From positions 12,712,501 through 12,776,500 of the forward strand of contig OX387200.1 of assembly GCA_947561715.1 (NCBI GenBank): a stretch of 64,000 nucleotides of DNA, read 5' to 3'. Below, piece by piece: positions 51,030 through 62,132 of the stretch. This stretch comes from Ascidia mentula. Its lineage: Eukaryota; Chordata; Ascidiacea; Phlebobranchia; Ascidiidae. A program made the translations under genes and the position numbers. How positions within the stretch are numbered: position 1 is the stretch's first letter; every line of letters begins with the position of its first letter. Under the pieces are notes generated by a model that saw nothing but the letters and a program-made list of their open reading frames with translations, was not told the DNA's origin and ran no database searches.

Positions 51030-52835
51030 TTTGTAACTAGAAATGCTAGAATTATCAGATTAAAGTCACCACAAAAGCGAGGTTAAAGTTATGACATCAC
51101 ACAAAAAATGACATCATTTAATGTCACTGAGCGAAGAAACGCACAATTTCCGTCCTATTGTGCTGTATTACACCTTCACAAACAAACTCCACACTTGTAA
51201 AAAAGCAATTTTTTGCGGTGCTGCCCTTTATCAATAACAACGAACACCAATCTAAAGCTACTTGCCGAACGGATTAAATTTGATCTGACTCGGAACAAAA
51301 TTTTAAACCTTAATCCTAACTTATTTGCATGGCGCTTTGATCCGGTATGTTCGAGGTGACGACTGGTAGCGGCTGTTTTTGCATTGGATTTAAGTCGGCA
51401 TATAAGCCGTCTAAGCTAAATCCCAGACCAAATAGTGATCAAACTCGAGTGCATTTACACATGCTTTTGTGGTCAAAGCATTTATGATCGCTCACGTCAA
51501 GCATGATGTAACTGGCCAGTAATCGAGGCTGGCTAAATCTGTTGGCCGCGCCACATGGCTGAACTGTTTATTGCAGTCTTTACTCGTTTTTAAGTCGAAA
51601 TCTTCCTCAATGAAAGCATATATTCAATTCGTGTTCGAAAACGATTTAAACACTGTTTTCCAGCCTACCAATTACAGCCGAAATCAAATAGAATCGGAAA
51701 TTAGAATTAGCACACGTTCAAAACACACTTCTGTCACGTTGTCAGCTGGGCACAAACAACAAAAGTAGTGTGACGTCATATTTAGCAACTTATTGAATTA
51801 AGTGGGGAGCAAGTGCACGAGAAATTCTTACACATAAACTTCTCAAAAGCACGACAGAGACAAACCGTTATTGGTTTAGTTATCGTGTCAGTTAGTACTT
51901 GTTGAAGCATTGTCGTTTTGTCTACTCCCGGCAAAAGATAAGTAACTAAATTTGGCTGGCAAAGACCGCCGAGAAAAACCGAAACTAAAATTCTAATGGA
52001 ACACAGATATCCTGTCATAGCATTATTTTTTATTTGGCAATAGCGTTACCTACGGGTTCGTATAAATGATTTTTGCCCTGATCTATGAGTTAACGTAATT
52101 TGGCGGTTCTGTAGCAACACGCATGTTTCCCTACTTAATTCTTCACACATTTGGAACACAGACGGACCGAAGGCTGCAGACGGTGTTAGGCTTTCCTGCA
52201 GAAATCACACAGCCTTCTGGCATCCGGCTCGACGACAGACCTTATTCTTCATTTGTACCTTGTTAAATACCCGTTCACACTTTTCTCTGTCTCCCAATTC
52301 GTTGTCCCAATTCGTTGTCGTAATTCGCTGTCATTCTCTGTCATTAACTTTGCCATCCAACTAGTCTCGGCCACTTAACTAAACAACTGGCATGCTGTAG
52401 AAGTTACTCGCTCAGTCACTATAACGCGCTTGGAACAAATTAAACTTTAAGCCACCTGGTATTGCAATTGTGTGTTTCCATTAAAAAATAAGTCTGCCAC
52501 GGAGTCGAACTTAGTAACCTATACAGCAAGAACACGCAAGCAGACTTTAGATTTAGCAAAGCAGCGACTGGGAATCCTATTTGGTACGCTGCACTGGTGA
52601 ACTTGCCCGACGTGATTACAATTGCTTTTACCAGGTTGGTTTGTTCCGTTTATTTTTGGTAATATTCTATTGCATTGTACTTTGTGATTCTCACGAAATT
52701 TTACTTGTTTAGGAGTGAATTTCGTGGCGAATGGTAGATGATGGTTCTCCATTATCATGATGGACGCGAGAAAAGATGTGGACGCAATGACTATGCATCA
52801 ATTATAAATTGAAAAAAGTAAGTTAATTTCACAGG
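51030..52835. other. 1.8 kb intergenic, no supported gene
   Basis: No ORF here has recognisable content; the longest are about 65-80 codons and look random. A 13-bp unit (CCCAATTCGTTGT) is repeated about three times at 52,293-52,331. I see nothing else I can support. Confidence 0.5.
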
Positions 52836-54524
52836 ATCAATACGGATTTAGAAGTAAACATTCCACGTCACTCGCCATTTACGACATTTATGAGAAGCTG
52901 TTAGAATCTTTTGACAATAAACAGTTTTCATGCGCCATTTTTGTAGATCTGTCTAAGGCATTCGACACCGCAAATCACGAGAAGTTGTTGGAAAAGTTAG
53001 AGCGCCGGTATGAGGGGGAATACCCTACAATTAATCCGCAGTTACCTTGTAGGTAGAAGTCAATGTACTAGAATAGGAAATTATCTGTCGGATATTAAAC
53101 CCATAACATGCGGTTGTCCACATGGTTCGCCATTAGCTCCTTTACTTTTTTTATTGTACATTAATGACCTTCCGCAAGTATCCACTTTCACAACCAAATT
53201 GTTTGCTGACGACACGGTTCTTTCCATGACCTCCCCATCACTTATCGACTTACAATCCCGTGTTAACGAACAACTCACAAATGTTGACAACTGGTTAAGG
53301 CACAATTGACTTTCCCTCAACATTCGGAAAACAAAGTTCCTATTGTTTTGCCCTTCCACCTCAAGCTAGCGATTTCACCAAAAAAACTTTTGCGATCAGA
53401 TATTATTAAGTACCTCGGTGTATACATTGATGACAAACTAACCTGAACAACTCACATTCATTATTTGGAAAAGAAATTGTCACAAGCATGCGGCCCCTTT
53501 ATTTCAGTTGCGAAATTATCTTGACGTTAAAACGTTGAGAAACGTTTACTATTCATTTGTATATTCCCATATTCAGTACGCTATTGGTGCTTGGGGTGGA
53601 GGATCGGCACTCTCACTGAAAAAACTCAACACTATTCATAATAACATACTCCGTTCCATAACCTTTAGTTCCTTTCAAAGCCACGTCACGCCATTATATA
53701 AGAAATTAGATGTCATAAAAATTAGAGACATTTACAAACTCGAACTGGCCAAAGCAATGCACGATTTCCATACCGGCAATCTACCGGCCTCCTACAACTG
53801 CTTATTTTCGTTAGTAGACACAGTGCACGATCATTTCACAAGAAATGCATCGAAAAAGAACCTATTTCACCCTAGGGTTAACACCACCTTCGGCTTACGC
53901 ATGCTAAAATTTAGGGGCCCACAGATATGGGAGAAAATAAACCCTTCCATTAGATCGCTCTCCCGTTCATCATTTAAAAAAAAATCAGCCTATCTTTCAC
54001 AGCTCAGTATTAACATCCATTTTCATCCACCCTGTTAGCAGTCCGCTTTTCCCTTTTTCTTCGTAGTCCTCTTGTCGTTTATTGCGTTTTTTCTGGTGTT
54101 TTCTTGTGTTTTTTATTTATACTCCACTGTACACTCTACGCCTAAATGAACAATTTACTGCCGTAGGATCCGTTGTTGTTTCAGACCTAGGAGCGCTGCA
54201 CGCCAACATCACAACGTGCGATTGACCATCAGCAAGACCTACGATGATTCAACAAGCGCAACCTTCATACGATCCCGACCGTCTCCAACCGAAACCACCA
54301 CGTTTGGAGTGTCCTCGGGACGTTAAGGTCTGTCGATGTGGATCAAAGGAAATGTTCTGAGAACCGAGTTGGCGTTTGCGTTTTGATGGGTTTTGCTTTG
54401 GCCACCACGGCCGGGTGGCCACCTTTCGTCAGCTTGTCGCAACCCATCATCCTTGCATATTGTTCTTTGCGTAGTTGCTTTTTTTTCGCAAAATAAACAT
54501 GATTTGATTTGATTTGATTTGATT
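52836..54524 (+). mobile_element. 5'-truncated, decayed non-LTR retrotransposon (CR1/jockey type)
   Basis: Reverse transcriptase blocks appear in order: QYGFRSKHST, IFVDLSKAFDT, GCPHGSPLAPLLFLLYIND, then LFADDT (the catalytic FADD at 53,202-53,213). KYLGVYIDDKLT and the VYYSF...YSHIQYAIGAWGG thumb region follow. The frame shifts near 53,000, between the FADD block and KYLG, and near 53,480. TGA stops interrupt it at 53,307-53,309 and after DDKLT. The C-terminal frame stops after 54,035, followed by about 480 bp of 3' UTR and a (GATTT)n tail at 54,501-54,524. Endonuclease and ORF1 are absent, so it is 5'-truncated and dead. Confidence 0.85.
54501..54524 (+). repeat. (GATTT)n tail of the non-LTR element
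   Basis: About 4.8 copies of GATTT end the element's 3' UTR. Short tandem 3' tails are typical of several non-LTR clades. This marks the probable insertion boundary. Confidence 0.7.
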
Positions 54525-55101
54525 CCCCGAATGTGCAAAGGTTAAGAGGTAACTCCGGCTATCGACTTTTTGTATGACTTTTTCGGTTTGGACTCAGTAA
54601 GAAAGAAAAGGGACAAAAGGAAAATTAACGTTGCGCTTTTAAGTTTAAGAGTTTGGTGTACGTGTAAATAAATGGATAGAGTAAGTAATGCGTTGAAGGT
54701 CAACTGAACGTGGATCAAATTTGATCTGATCCGTTATTTGATCCAAATTCCGGAGAGGCGGATCAAATTTTGGCTGAAATTGCCGGATTAATGGTTCAAA
54801 AACCAAAGCTAGATCACGAGCAAGCTCCAGTTGCAGGAGTAGGTCTACTGAAAGGCTTATGAGAAAATAGGTTCCCAGCTACAGCGTAGTTTCGACGTTC
54901 TCAACGTCGCAATAAGGTCGTAAACACGTGTCGCGCTTATATTTCATGAAAGTAAATGTTGAAAAGTAGGTTTCAACGAATGTTGAAAAGCAACGTTAAG
55001 AAAAACTTTACTTCTACGTTCTCGATACGTACAGTGCAACGTAACTGCAACGTTGCCTCAAAACGTTGGTAAGTACCATTTCCCGACAGATAATACGGAT
55101 G
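54525..55101. other. flank rich in AACGTT-type words, no gene
   Basis: There is no ORF of note. From about 54,890 the sequence accumulates AACGTT and ACGTTG words like those in the following 70-bp repeat, so it may be a degenerate extension of that array. Confidence 0.4.
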
Positions 55102-55343
55102 ACGTAACACAAACGTTGTCTTTCAACGCTAAATAAAACCTATTTACCACTATTTTGCAACGTTGCAAGTAACGTAATACAAAAGTTGTCTTTCAACCTT
55201 AAATAAAACATATTTATCACTGTTTTGCAACGTTAAAACTGACGTAATCAAAACGTTGTCCGTCTACGTTAGAGAAGAACCAATTTACCACTGCTTTGCA
55301 ACGTTAAAACTAACGTAATCAAAACGTTGTCTGTCTACGTTAG
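55102..55343 (+). repeat. 70-bp tandem repeat, about 3.4 copies
   Basis: Units start at 55,102, 55,172, 55,242 and 55,313, with lengths 70, 70, 71 and 31 bp. They begin ACGTAA and contain palindromic AACGTT words. It lies upstream of the first gene of the virus-like element and could be part of its terminal or control region. Confidence 0.85.
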
Positions 55344-55368
55344 TAGTAGAGTCCAGCCCGCGAACGCT

Positions 55369-55535
55369 ATCACTCTTCACTTATTAGGGATCGGGCACTC
55401 TTCACTTATGTGGGATCAGGCACTCTTCACTTATGTGGGATCGGGCACTCTTCACTTGGTTTGAGATCGCGCACTGTCCTGTGGAATCGCGCACTGTTCT
55501 GTGGGATCGGGAACTGTTCACTTAAATGGGATTGG
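55369..55535 (+). repeat. 25-bp tandem repeat, about 6-7 copies
   Basis: Units start ACTCTTCACTT and end GGGATCGGGC. The first three are 25 bp (55,372, 55,397, 55,422), followed by a 26-bp and then shorter diverged copies. They end about 60 bp before a TATA box, so they may be promoter-proximal elements. Confidence 0.8.
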
Positions 55536-55594
55536 TCCCAAATTGTAGGATTTGGTGAATGAAGTTTTTTGAATGAGCATTGGTCACTAGATGG

Positions 55595-55602
55595 TATAAA
55601 AG
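55595..55602 (+). promoter_or_regulatory. TATA box of the zinc finger-polymerase gene
   Basis: TATAAAAG lies about 260 bp before the ATG at 55,860 and directly downstream of the 25-bp repeats. Confidence 0.6.
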
Positions 55603-55859
55603 AGTTGTGGCTGTGAAGGCTTTCGGTTTGTTCACTTGCGTTTTGAGTTGTAACAGGGTTCAGTAGTAATAGATTGCAGTGGAGTTGAAGGTTGGTCTTT
55701 AGATTAGTCTAAAGTTAAAAAATGTATGTACAGTAAGAAAGTAATAATAATGAAAGTTTGATAATAGTTTATAAGCTAGAGATATAATATAGTTTAAAAT
55801 TCAGGTGTGATCAAAATTGATTCAGTTGCTTACTTTTTACAAAAGTTTTCCGTTAAAAA

Positions 55860-58225
55860 ATGGATAAACCGCCAGGAAGAAAACGGCCGTTTCTATGTGC
55901 CGCTTGTGGTGCTAGATTTTGGAAGAAGGAACATTTGGAAAAACACATGTCCTCTTGCGATAAACAAGTTACATGTGATCATTGCGAAAGAGTGTAAGTA
56001 CTGAATATATTTTTTTTTGTTGCTACTAATTGTATTTTATTGTGCTTGTTAGTTTTGGGGCGAGGTCGAATGTACAAAGGCATCTAAAAAACACTTGCCC
56101 GAAAATCCACGGTTCAAGAAAGAGGTGAGTTTGCATGAAATTGTTTTACATTTCTATAATCTAATTTATGTTTCTGCAATAGAACAACAAAACGTACAGC
56201 GGACACTGGCAATTGTGGAGCAGAAGTCCGGAAAAAGCCAAGGTAAATGGAATTGTTGTTAAAAAATAAAATGATTTTAAATGAATTCCTTTTATGCCCA
56301 ATGCGATTTGTCGTGATCAGAACAGAAAATGCAGACCTTGGTGAATCAATTGGCGCCACCGCAAATCCACGACCAACGCCAACACGAAAAAATATTGGAC
56401 TAGCCGCTGAGAAATTAGTCAATTTAGCAACTGATCCGTCAAACCAAGTCACTACTGACAACATTGAAAATCAAGAACCTATGTTTGGAGCATCAAATAT
56501 GTAAGAACGTTTTTGATGAACGGCTTTTTAAGCCAATACTATTGTGCATTTTATGACTATAAAATACATTAAGGGTTGATGTCTAACGTTTGTCACAACG
56601 CTATACTTTCTTTGTAGTAACAACTGCGATGAATATCAGTTTGCGAGTGAATTTCTCGATAACATTTTTAAGGAACTTGAATCTGGCCCAATGAATCGCA
56701 ATGGGAGCTTTGATGCAGTCGGTCTTACATGTCCTGTCGATGCGAGGTAAGCGAGACCTCTTAATATGGAGTAATTCATATTAAGTTTATTTAATATTGT
56801 TTAAATTTTTCCCAGAAACAATCTGAAGTGAAAACAGACGAGGAAAAGTTCCCTGAAGTGGCGATCGTAACAGGCGAGGATTTTGGCTTTGGGCTACTGA
56901 ATACGCCGACAATTGATATGGCTACGCCGAGTGAAATTCCACAAAGTATGCCAGAGAGGTAGGGTTAGGTTAACCACCGTTTGACAGAGGGGAGTTAAAC
57001 AGTCTTGTTTTAGCAGCGAGGTCATGTTGCGGTCGCCGACAGACTCTGAAGCACCTGCAGTCATTGATAGTGGCGTTATCGAAGCTAACACCGCAATGGC
57101 AGCAACCGGTGGTAACGGTAATGTTAGTTGCGTTCAAAGGTTTGTGAGCTTTTGTCTGTTAAATGTTTTGACGACAATAACCTGAAATGTTTGTTTGTAG
57201 CGAAACCAGGGCCTACGCAGCAGTTGATTCGGACCCACTTTTGTCACAGTACACAGCTTCACAAGAATTGATATTTGAAAAAATTTGCAAGGATGCAGAA
57301 GTGGTCAATGAACGCGTAAATTCTTTTCAAGGCGGAGATAATCGAAATGATTTAAGTGGCGGAGACATGTTGTCGCCCGCAGCCGTCGAAAGTGGTGAAA
57401 GGTTTGTAGAATGCGTTAATATCCTTTAACTAAATTATAATATTAGAACAAATGCTCATGAAGTACAATTACAATTCAGTGAAACTATGGACGTCGATGG
57501 GGGTCATAATGAATTTACGAGACCCCAAACTGCAGAAGCAGTGGCACCGAGCGGCGGTGACGACAATGTTAGCTGCGTTGAAAGGTTTGTAATGTTTTGG
57601 GTGTTTAATTTTTTGACGATCATGACCTGAAATGTTTGTTTGCAGCGAAATTAGACCCGAGGCAGCAGTTGATTTGGACTTACTATGGACACAGTTTACA
57701 CCTTCTTAAGAATTGAGATGGGAAAAAATTTGCAAGGATGCAGAAGCGAATTCTTCTAGCCCGTCCTCTCTTATTCAAAGAGGTTGGTAAGTTCTCAGAC
57801 GTGGTTGCCCTTGGACCCAGAATTATACTCACTTTTCTTGTAGGGGAAGCAGTGGTGAAGCCCAACAACGACCACAGGAAAATGAGCGAGATAGACTCAT
57901 CGCTCGGAACATCAGAGCCATTCAAACACACCGAAGAATCGGTAAAGTGACAAGCGTCTTCAACTTCCGCGCACCAATTTCCTACGAAAATTTAAATAGT
58001 ATTGCCGATGAAGTTTTGCGCTTTGGCAATCGAGCCTTCAGGATCAATGCCAGTTTTGGCTTTTCTATGAACAATGTAGCCGGAGAACAACGTTATTTTC
58101 ACTCCAGTGCTAACAATTTTCAAGTTTTTGACACACCTTATGTTGCCCGCACACGCGACGACTTGATTGCTTTTCTTGAAAGCCTCGAAGACAAAGAGGG
58201 ACAACTTGCCACCCCCAGCCGCTAA
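55860..58225 (+). pseudogene. 5' exons of the polymerase gene: two zinc fingers plus phase-2 exon chain
   Basis: ATG at 55,860 opens MDKPPGRKRPF and a C-x2-C-x12-H-x3-C finger. Exon 2 completes a second finger, C-x2-C-x12-H-x4-C. Exons are 55860-55993, 56053-56124, 56183-56242, 56321-56500, 56618-56746, 56816-56958, 57017-57139, 57201-57401, 57447-57584, 57646-57786 and 57844 onward, all joined in phase 2. Breaks are exon 6, 143 nt where a multiple of three is needed; TAA at 57,707-57,709; and TAA at 58,223-58,225. The last exon ends with a YVARTRDDLIAFLESLED block and runs into the polymerase region. That these exons and the polymerase form one gene is inferred from phase and contiguity. Confidence 0.6.
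57095..57746 (+). repeat. tandem exon duplication, offset about 445 bp
   Basis: The end of exon 7, its intron and the start of exon 8 (about 57,095-57,300) are repeated at about 57,540-57,746. Matching landmarks are ATGTTAG at 57,121 and 57,566, and CGAAA at 57,201 and 57,646. Both coding and intron sequence are shared. The second copy carries the TAA where the first has CAA (Gln). Confidence 0.8.
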
Positions 58226-61004
58226 GACCACTTTGCTCTCAGAGAATATTGCCTTGAGTGTGTCAATTAGCTCAAATGTGCCTGGGTATACGTCACCAAG
58301 GTGTATTGTATCCACAGGGGACTGTGGGGATTTAATAAAAAGATTTGTTTCCTACCTTAAAGAAATACAAGAAGCTGCTGCGTCGTCTATGCTTCACCGA
58401 TTTCAGGGCATCAGGAAACAGCTTGAAACAATGCTAGGCCATTCTTGTAAGTTGGAGTCTTGTGATCCACGCAAGCACCCTCTTCAACGACTATCATCCG
58501 ACTTACATCTGTACTTATCTAATCTAACCTGCTTATCTTTCAATGGAAGTAAATATGACCTCAACTTGGCAAAGAGACATTTGATTCCATCTCTAATGGC
58601 CGAGGACAAAATATTAAATGTAATCAAAAGAAATAATGATTTCATGTCTATTAAAACTACGTCCTTTAACTTTCTTGATTTACGCAATTATGTTGAGGCA
58701 AATTATTCTTATGATTCCCTGTTGCAAGCCTTTAACTGCAAAACATGCAAAGGTTTTTTTCCTTATGAATTCATGACTTCAGTTGAAAAGTTACAAGAAA
58801 CTTCACTGCCTCTAATCACAGCTTTCTACAGCTCACTGAAAGGTTCAACTATAACCGAAGATGAGTACCAGTTTTGTTTAGACACATGGCGTGACGAAAA
58901 AATGCACACCCTGAAAGATTTTCTTGTTTGGTACAATAACCGTGATGTAGTTCCTTTTCTCGATGTTAATTCTAAGCTTTGCAACTTTTACGAGGAACGT
59001 GGTGTTGACGCGTTTAAAGAGGTAATCTTGATCGAAACACGTACCTGGTTTAACTCTACAATATTTAATGAGGTCTCTTGATCGAAACACGCCTCTTGCA
59101 CTGTTTGGAGAAAGATTTAAGGACATTCACAATCTCATTCGGCCAATATAGTTGGAGGTCCAGCAACAATTTTTCACCGCTACCACGAACAAAATGAAAC
59201 CAAAATCCGCACTGTCGACTACGATACTAAAGCCCGTGTATGTCAAGCAGTCATCAGCTTTGGCTGCAATGCTCTTTACCTCTGGGGGATTATGCAACAG
59301 ATGCCAACCTCTTTTTTCACTGTTTTAAAGTACGAAAATGAAACCCAAGGATTCAGTTTGATGCAATCATCACGTCACGGTCACATGGCTCGGGTGTGGC
59401 TTGATTGGTGCGCACAAGAATATGGTATATTTATTCGTCATCAGTTCAACTAAGGGGGAGAAGCTCGTCTCGGTCAACGAAATTTACCCGTGGATGGGTA
59501 CTGCGCAGAAGTCAAGAAAGTTATTTTTTCATGGTTGTGATCGCTGTGGTGTCCATTTCGATGACTTTGAAAAAGCTACAAAAGCCCGTGAAAAGACAGC
59601 TGAAAATACAGCATAACTCGGTAGTCTTGAATACAAGATTGTTGAAATGTGGGAATGTGATTGGTATGCTTTGCAAAAGAACAATCAGCGAGTGCGTGAT
59701 TTTGTTAGATCTCACCCGGTTCCCAGGTTCCGCATCCCAAAAATAGAAACTTTTTCACCATGCGAGAAGCATTGCGGAAAGGTGACTTGTTCGGGCTAGT
59801 GGAGTGTGACATCATTGTTCCACCTGAAAAAAGAGAATATTTCAAGCAATTAAGCCCCGTGTTTAAAAATATAGAAGTATCCAGAGCTGATATTGGACAG
59901 TATATGCGTGGACATGCAGAGAAGTACAGTGATTTGAAAACCAAACGAAGGTGCTTAATAGGGAGCATGATTGGGAAGAAAATCTTGCTTGCCACCCCCA
60001 TTCTGACGTGGTACTTGAAACATGGACTTGTTTTGGAACACATATATCAAGTGATTTGCTTTGATCCAAAGCCCTGCTTCAAAACCTGAAGTTATGAAGT
60101 TACTGCAGCACGACGTTTGGGTGATGTCAACCCTGACAAAAAGATCATTGGAGACCCGTTTAAACTTTTAGGTAATTTTGTGCTTTCCAGGCAATAACTC
60201 CTACGGCAAGATGCTAACGAACAAAAAGCTTCAACGTGATATCTTCTACCAGGAAGCTAAAGATGCTCGGATGTCAGTTAATAACCCGAGGTTCCAGCAC
60301 TTGGAGGAAATCAATGATGAACTGTATGAAGTCAAGATGTAAAACCGTCGGATCAACCAAAATTTACCAGTGCACATTGGATTTTTCGTTTACCAATACG
60401 CCAAGCTGAGGATGCTACAGTTTCATTACGACTTTTTCGATCGATTTGTCGACAGGGAAATGTATCAGTTGTGTCCCAAGGACACAGATAGTTACTATAT
60501 GGCAATGGCTGGTAAACGTTTGGATGATGTGGTTCGTCTCCAACTGTTGAAGGAGTTTTATGAAACATATCACATGTGGTTTCCATCTCCAGCATGCGAC
60601 CTGCATCGCTCAGAATTTGTCAAGAGGCGTGTTTCGGGAAAAGAGTTTACCCAACTGGAATGCTGTCAGAGGCGAGAGCGAGATGACCTACGCACCTCTG
60701 GGCTTTTTACAGTTGAATGGAGTGGCACAGGTGTAGTGGCTCTTACGACCAAGACCTAATATTGCAAAGGAAGCACCAACAAACAAACTTGCAAGGGGAT
60801 CAACAAGAAGCAAAATCCGCTGACTTTTCAAGCTTATCTCGAAGTGTTGAAAACGGGGAAAGCGCGTTGGGTACAAACACTGGCTTTCGCACTTTGAATC
60901 AAAGAGTTTACACGTATGAACAGACAAGAAGTGGGATCACTAATTTTTACGGCAAACGTAAAGTTCTTGCCGACGGGGTTTCAACCGTGCCCCTCGACTT
61001 ATAA
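58226..61004 (+). pseudogene. family B DNA polymerase, protein-primed type (Maverick/adintovirus-like), disabled
   Basis: Blocks in order: SSNVPGYTSP, Exo II (LSFNGSKYDLN), GFFPYEFM, Exo III (WYNNRD), GGPATIFHRYH, motif A (GCNALYLW), the WECDWYAL block, MREALRKGDLFGL, motif B (KLLG...NNSYGK), IGFFVYQYAKLRMLQ, motif C DTDS at 60,481-60,492, and RKVLADGVST near the end. I find no Exo I DxE motif in any frame around 58,140-58,330, so an internal deletion is likely. Motif A has Gly (59,262-59,264) where the catalytic Asp belongs. Stops are at 59,451, 60,087, 60,340 and 60,757. Frames shift near 58.2, 59.1, 59.5, 59.6, 59.75, 60.17 and 60.87 kb. A 15-bp direct repeat (59,027 and 59,077) sits at one break. 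Confidence 0.85.
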
Positions 61005-61082
61005 GTGTTTCATTGTTTTCGTGCTTGTGTTGTATGTGCACTGCTTAAATAATATTCAAGTGATCTGTTCGAAACCTAAGCT

Positions 61083-61088
61083 AATAAA
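61083..61088 (+). promoter_or_regulatory. candidate poly(A) signal after the polymerase
   Basis: AATAAA lies about 80 nt after the terminal TAA of the polymerase frame at 61,002-61,004. Confidence 0.45.
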
Positions 61089-61330
61089 GTAAGAAGAGAA
61101 GTGAGGCAGCCCAATTAGCATGATGTTAAAAAATAACTTTTCTTTAGCCTTCACTGTTCAGGTAGTGATTCATCTTACAAGGGTTGCGCCATCGCTGGTA
61201 AACCATTCATTGGGAGTGAGGCACAATGTGAGAGGTGAAGCAATCCCGAACAAGATGAGCGCTCATGTATTGCACAATTTCTTGGAATATTTCATGCCAG
61301 GTTTTAAACGGGATCATGTCATTTTGATTG

Positions 61331-61338
61331 TATATAAG
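61331..61338 (+). promoter_or_regulatory. TATA box of the small plus-strand gene
   Basis: TATATAAG lies about 55 bp before an ATG at 61,392, with a pyrimidine-rich TTCATTCCTC start-like stretch about 20 bp downstream. Confidence 0.5.
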
Positions 61339-61391
61339 ACGGTATAGATACTTCATTCCTCATCAACGAACAGAAGCAACCAACGGAGAAG

Positions 61392-61505
61392 ATGTCACTC
61401 AACAGACGTATTGTTCCCGACACCGTCGATTCAACCAGACAGCAAAGCGCTACACAGCTGCTCACAGAGATATATAGAAGACGCCGACCTGCAGGAATGT
61501 CTTGA
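61392..61505 (+). CDS. short ORF after the TATA box, unknown
   Basis: It encodes 37 residues, starts MSLNRRIVPDT and ends with a basic RRRRPAGMS tail. It may be the first exon of the following gene, since a possible acceptor (TTGCTGTAG) lies at 61,536-61,544, but I see no good donor. I do not recognise it. Confidence 0.35.
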   Translation: MSLNRRIVPDTVDSTRQQSATQLLTEIYRRRRPAGMS

Positions 61506-61528
61506 CGACGTTTTGCTTTTCCTAATTT

Positions 61529-62004
61529 TTGGTTGCTGTAGGTACCAGACTTTGCTGTGCAACGTTGTATGTGAAGTTTAGAGGAGAATGTTTTGACAAC
61601 GACGAACTCCGGAAACTGGCTCTTTCCCTGAAACACCCTACGTGTTGCTATTTCCCAAACCGTTTGCCGACGCCGTCAGTCGCGTGCAGGTGGTGTACTG
61701 GTCCACAGCAGACGCGGTGAAAGATTGTATCATCGCCGACCGAGTGAAGAATATGGCAATCGACGTGGCTGTCGATGGGATTGCATTAAGTTTTAAATCT
61801 CAATCTGTTTTTTCACCCGCGGCGTATTTGAGACCAATAATAGAAAATGCCGATTCTTTTGAATTTTACCAAAGTCGCTCGCAGTTGATTGATTCGGTTG
61901 TTCGCGAACAAGTGCTTCAAGTGCAAGAAATTTTTATTTCTACCGCTCAAGACAAACTTTCCGATGTTGGTGCTGCTTTTCTGTGTTTGCCACTTTCACA
62001 ATAA
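61529..62004 (+). pseudogene. small element gene of unknown function, one frameshift
   Basis: A frame with VKFRGECFDNDELRKLALS runs to about 61,640. There it changes to a frame with LLFPKPFADAVSRVQVVYW that stays open to TAA at 62,002-62,004 (120 codons). The two parts read as one protein of about 155 residues broken by a one-base shift. No domain is recognised. Its position between the polymerase and the capsid/protease block suggests an element gene. Confidence 0.4.
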
Positions 62005-62005
62005 A
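62000..62005 (+). promoter_or_regulatory. AATAAA overlapping a stop codon
   Basis: The hexamer AATAAA contains the TAA stop (62,002-62,004) of the small gene. It could serve as its poly(A) signal in a compact, virus-like layout. Confidence 0.35.
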
Positions 62006-62132
62006 CCTTCCCTCTCTCTCCTCACTCACCTTCGGTGCAAAAAAGGGGGGGATTCGACATGTACATACCACTATCGTTACAAATTATCATACCACTATCG
62101 TTGCAAAATTGTTGTATTAAAAAAATGAACGA

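Noticed and set aside
51571..52018. ORFs of 65-78 codons in the intergenic stretch
   Set aside because: Length and composition look random and no homology pattern is visible.
52836..54038. UGA as a tryptophan codon, because TGA interrupts the retrotransposon where Trp or Arg might sit
   Set aside because: The element also has frameshifts. The giant host gene uses TGG for Trp with no internal TGA, so ordinary decay explains it.
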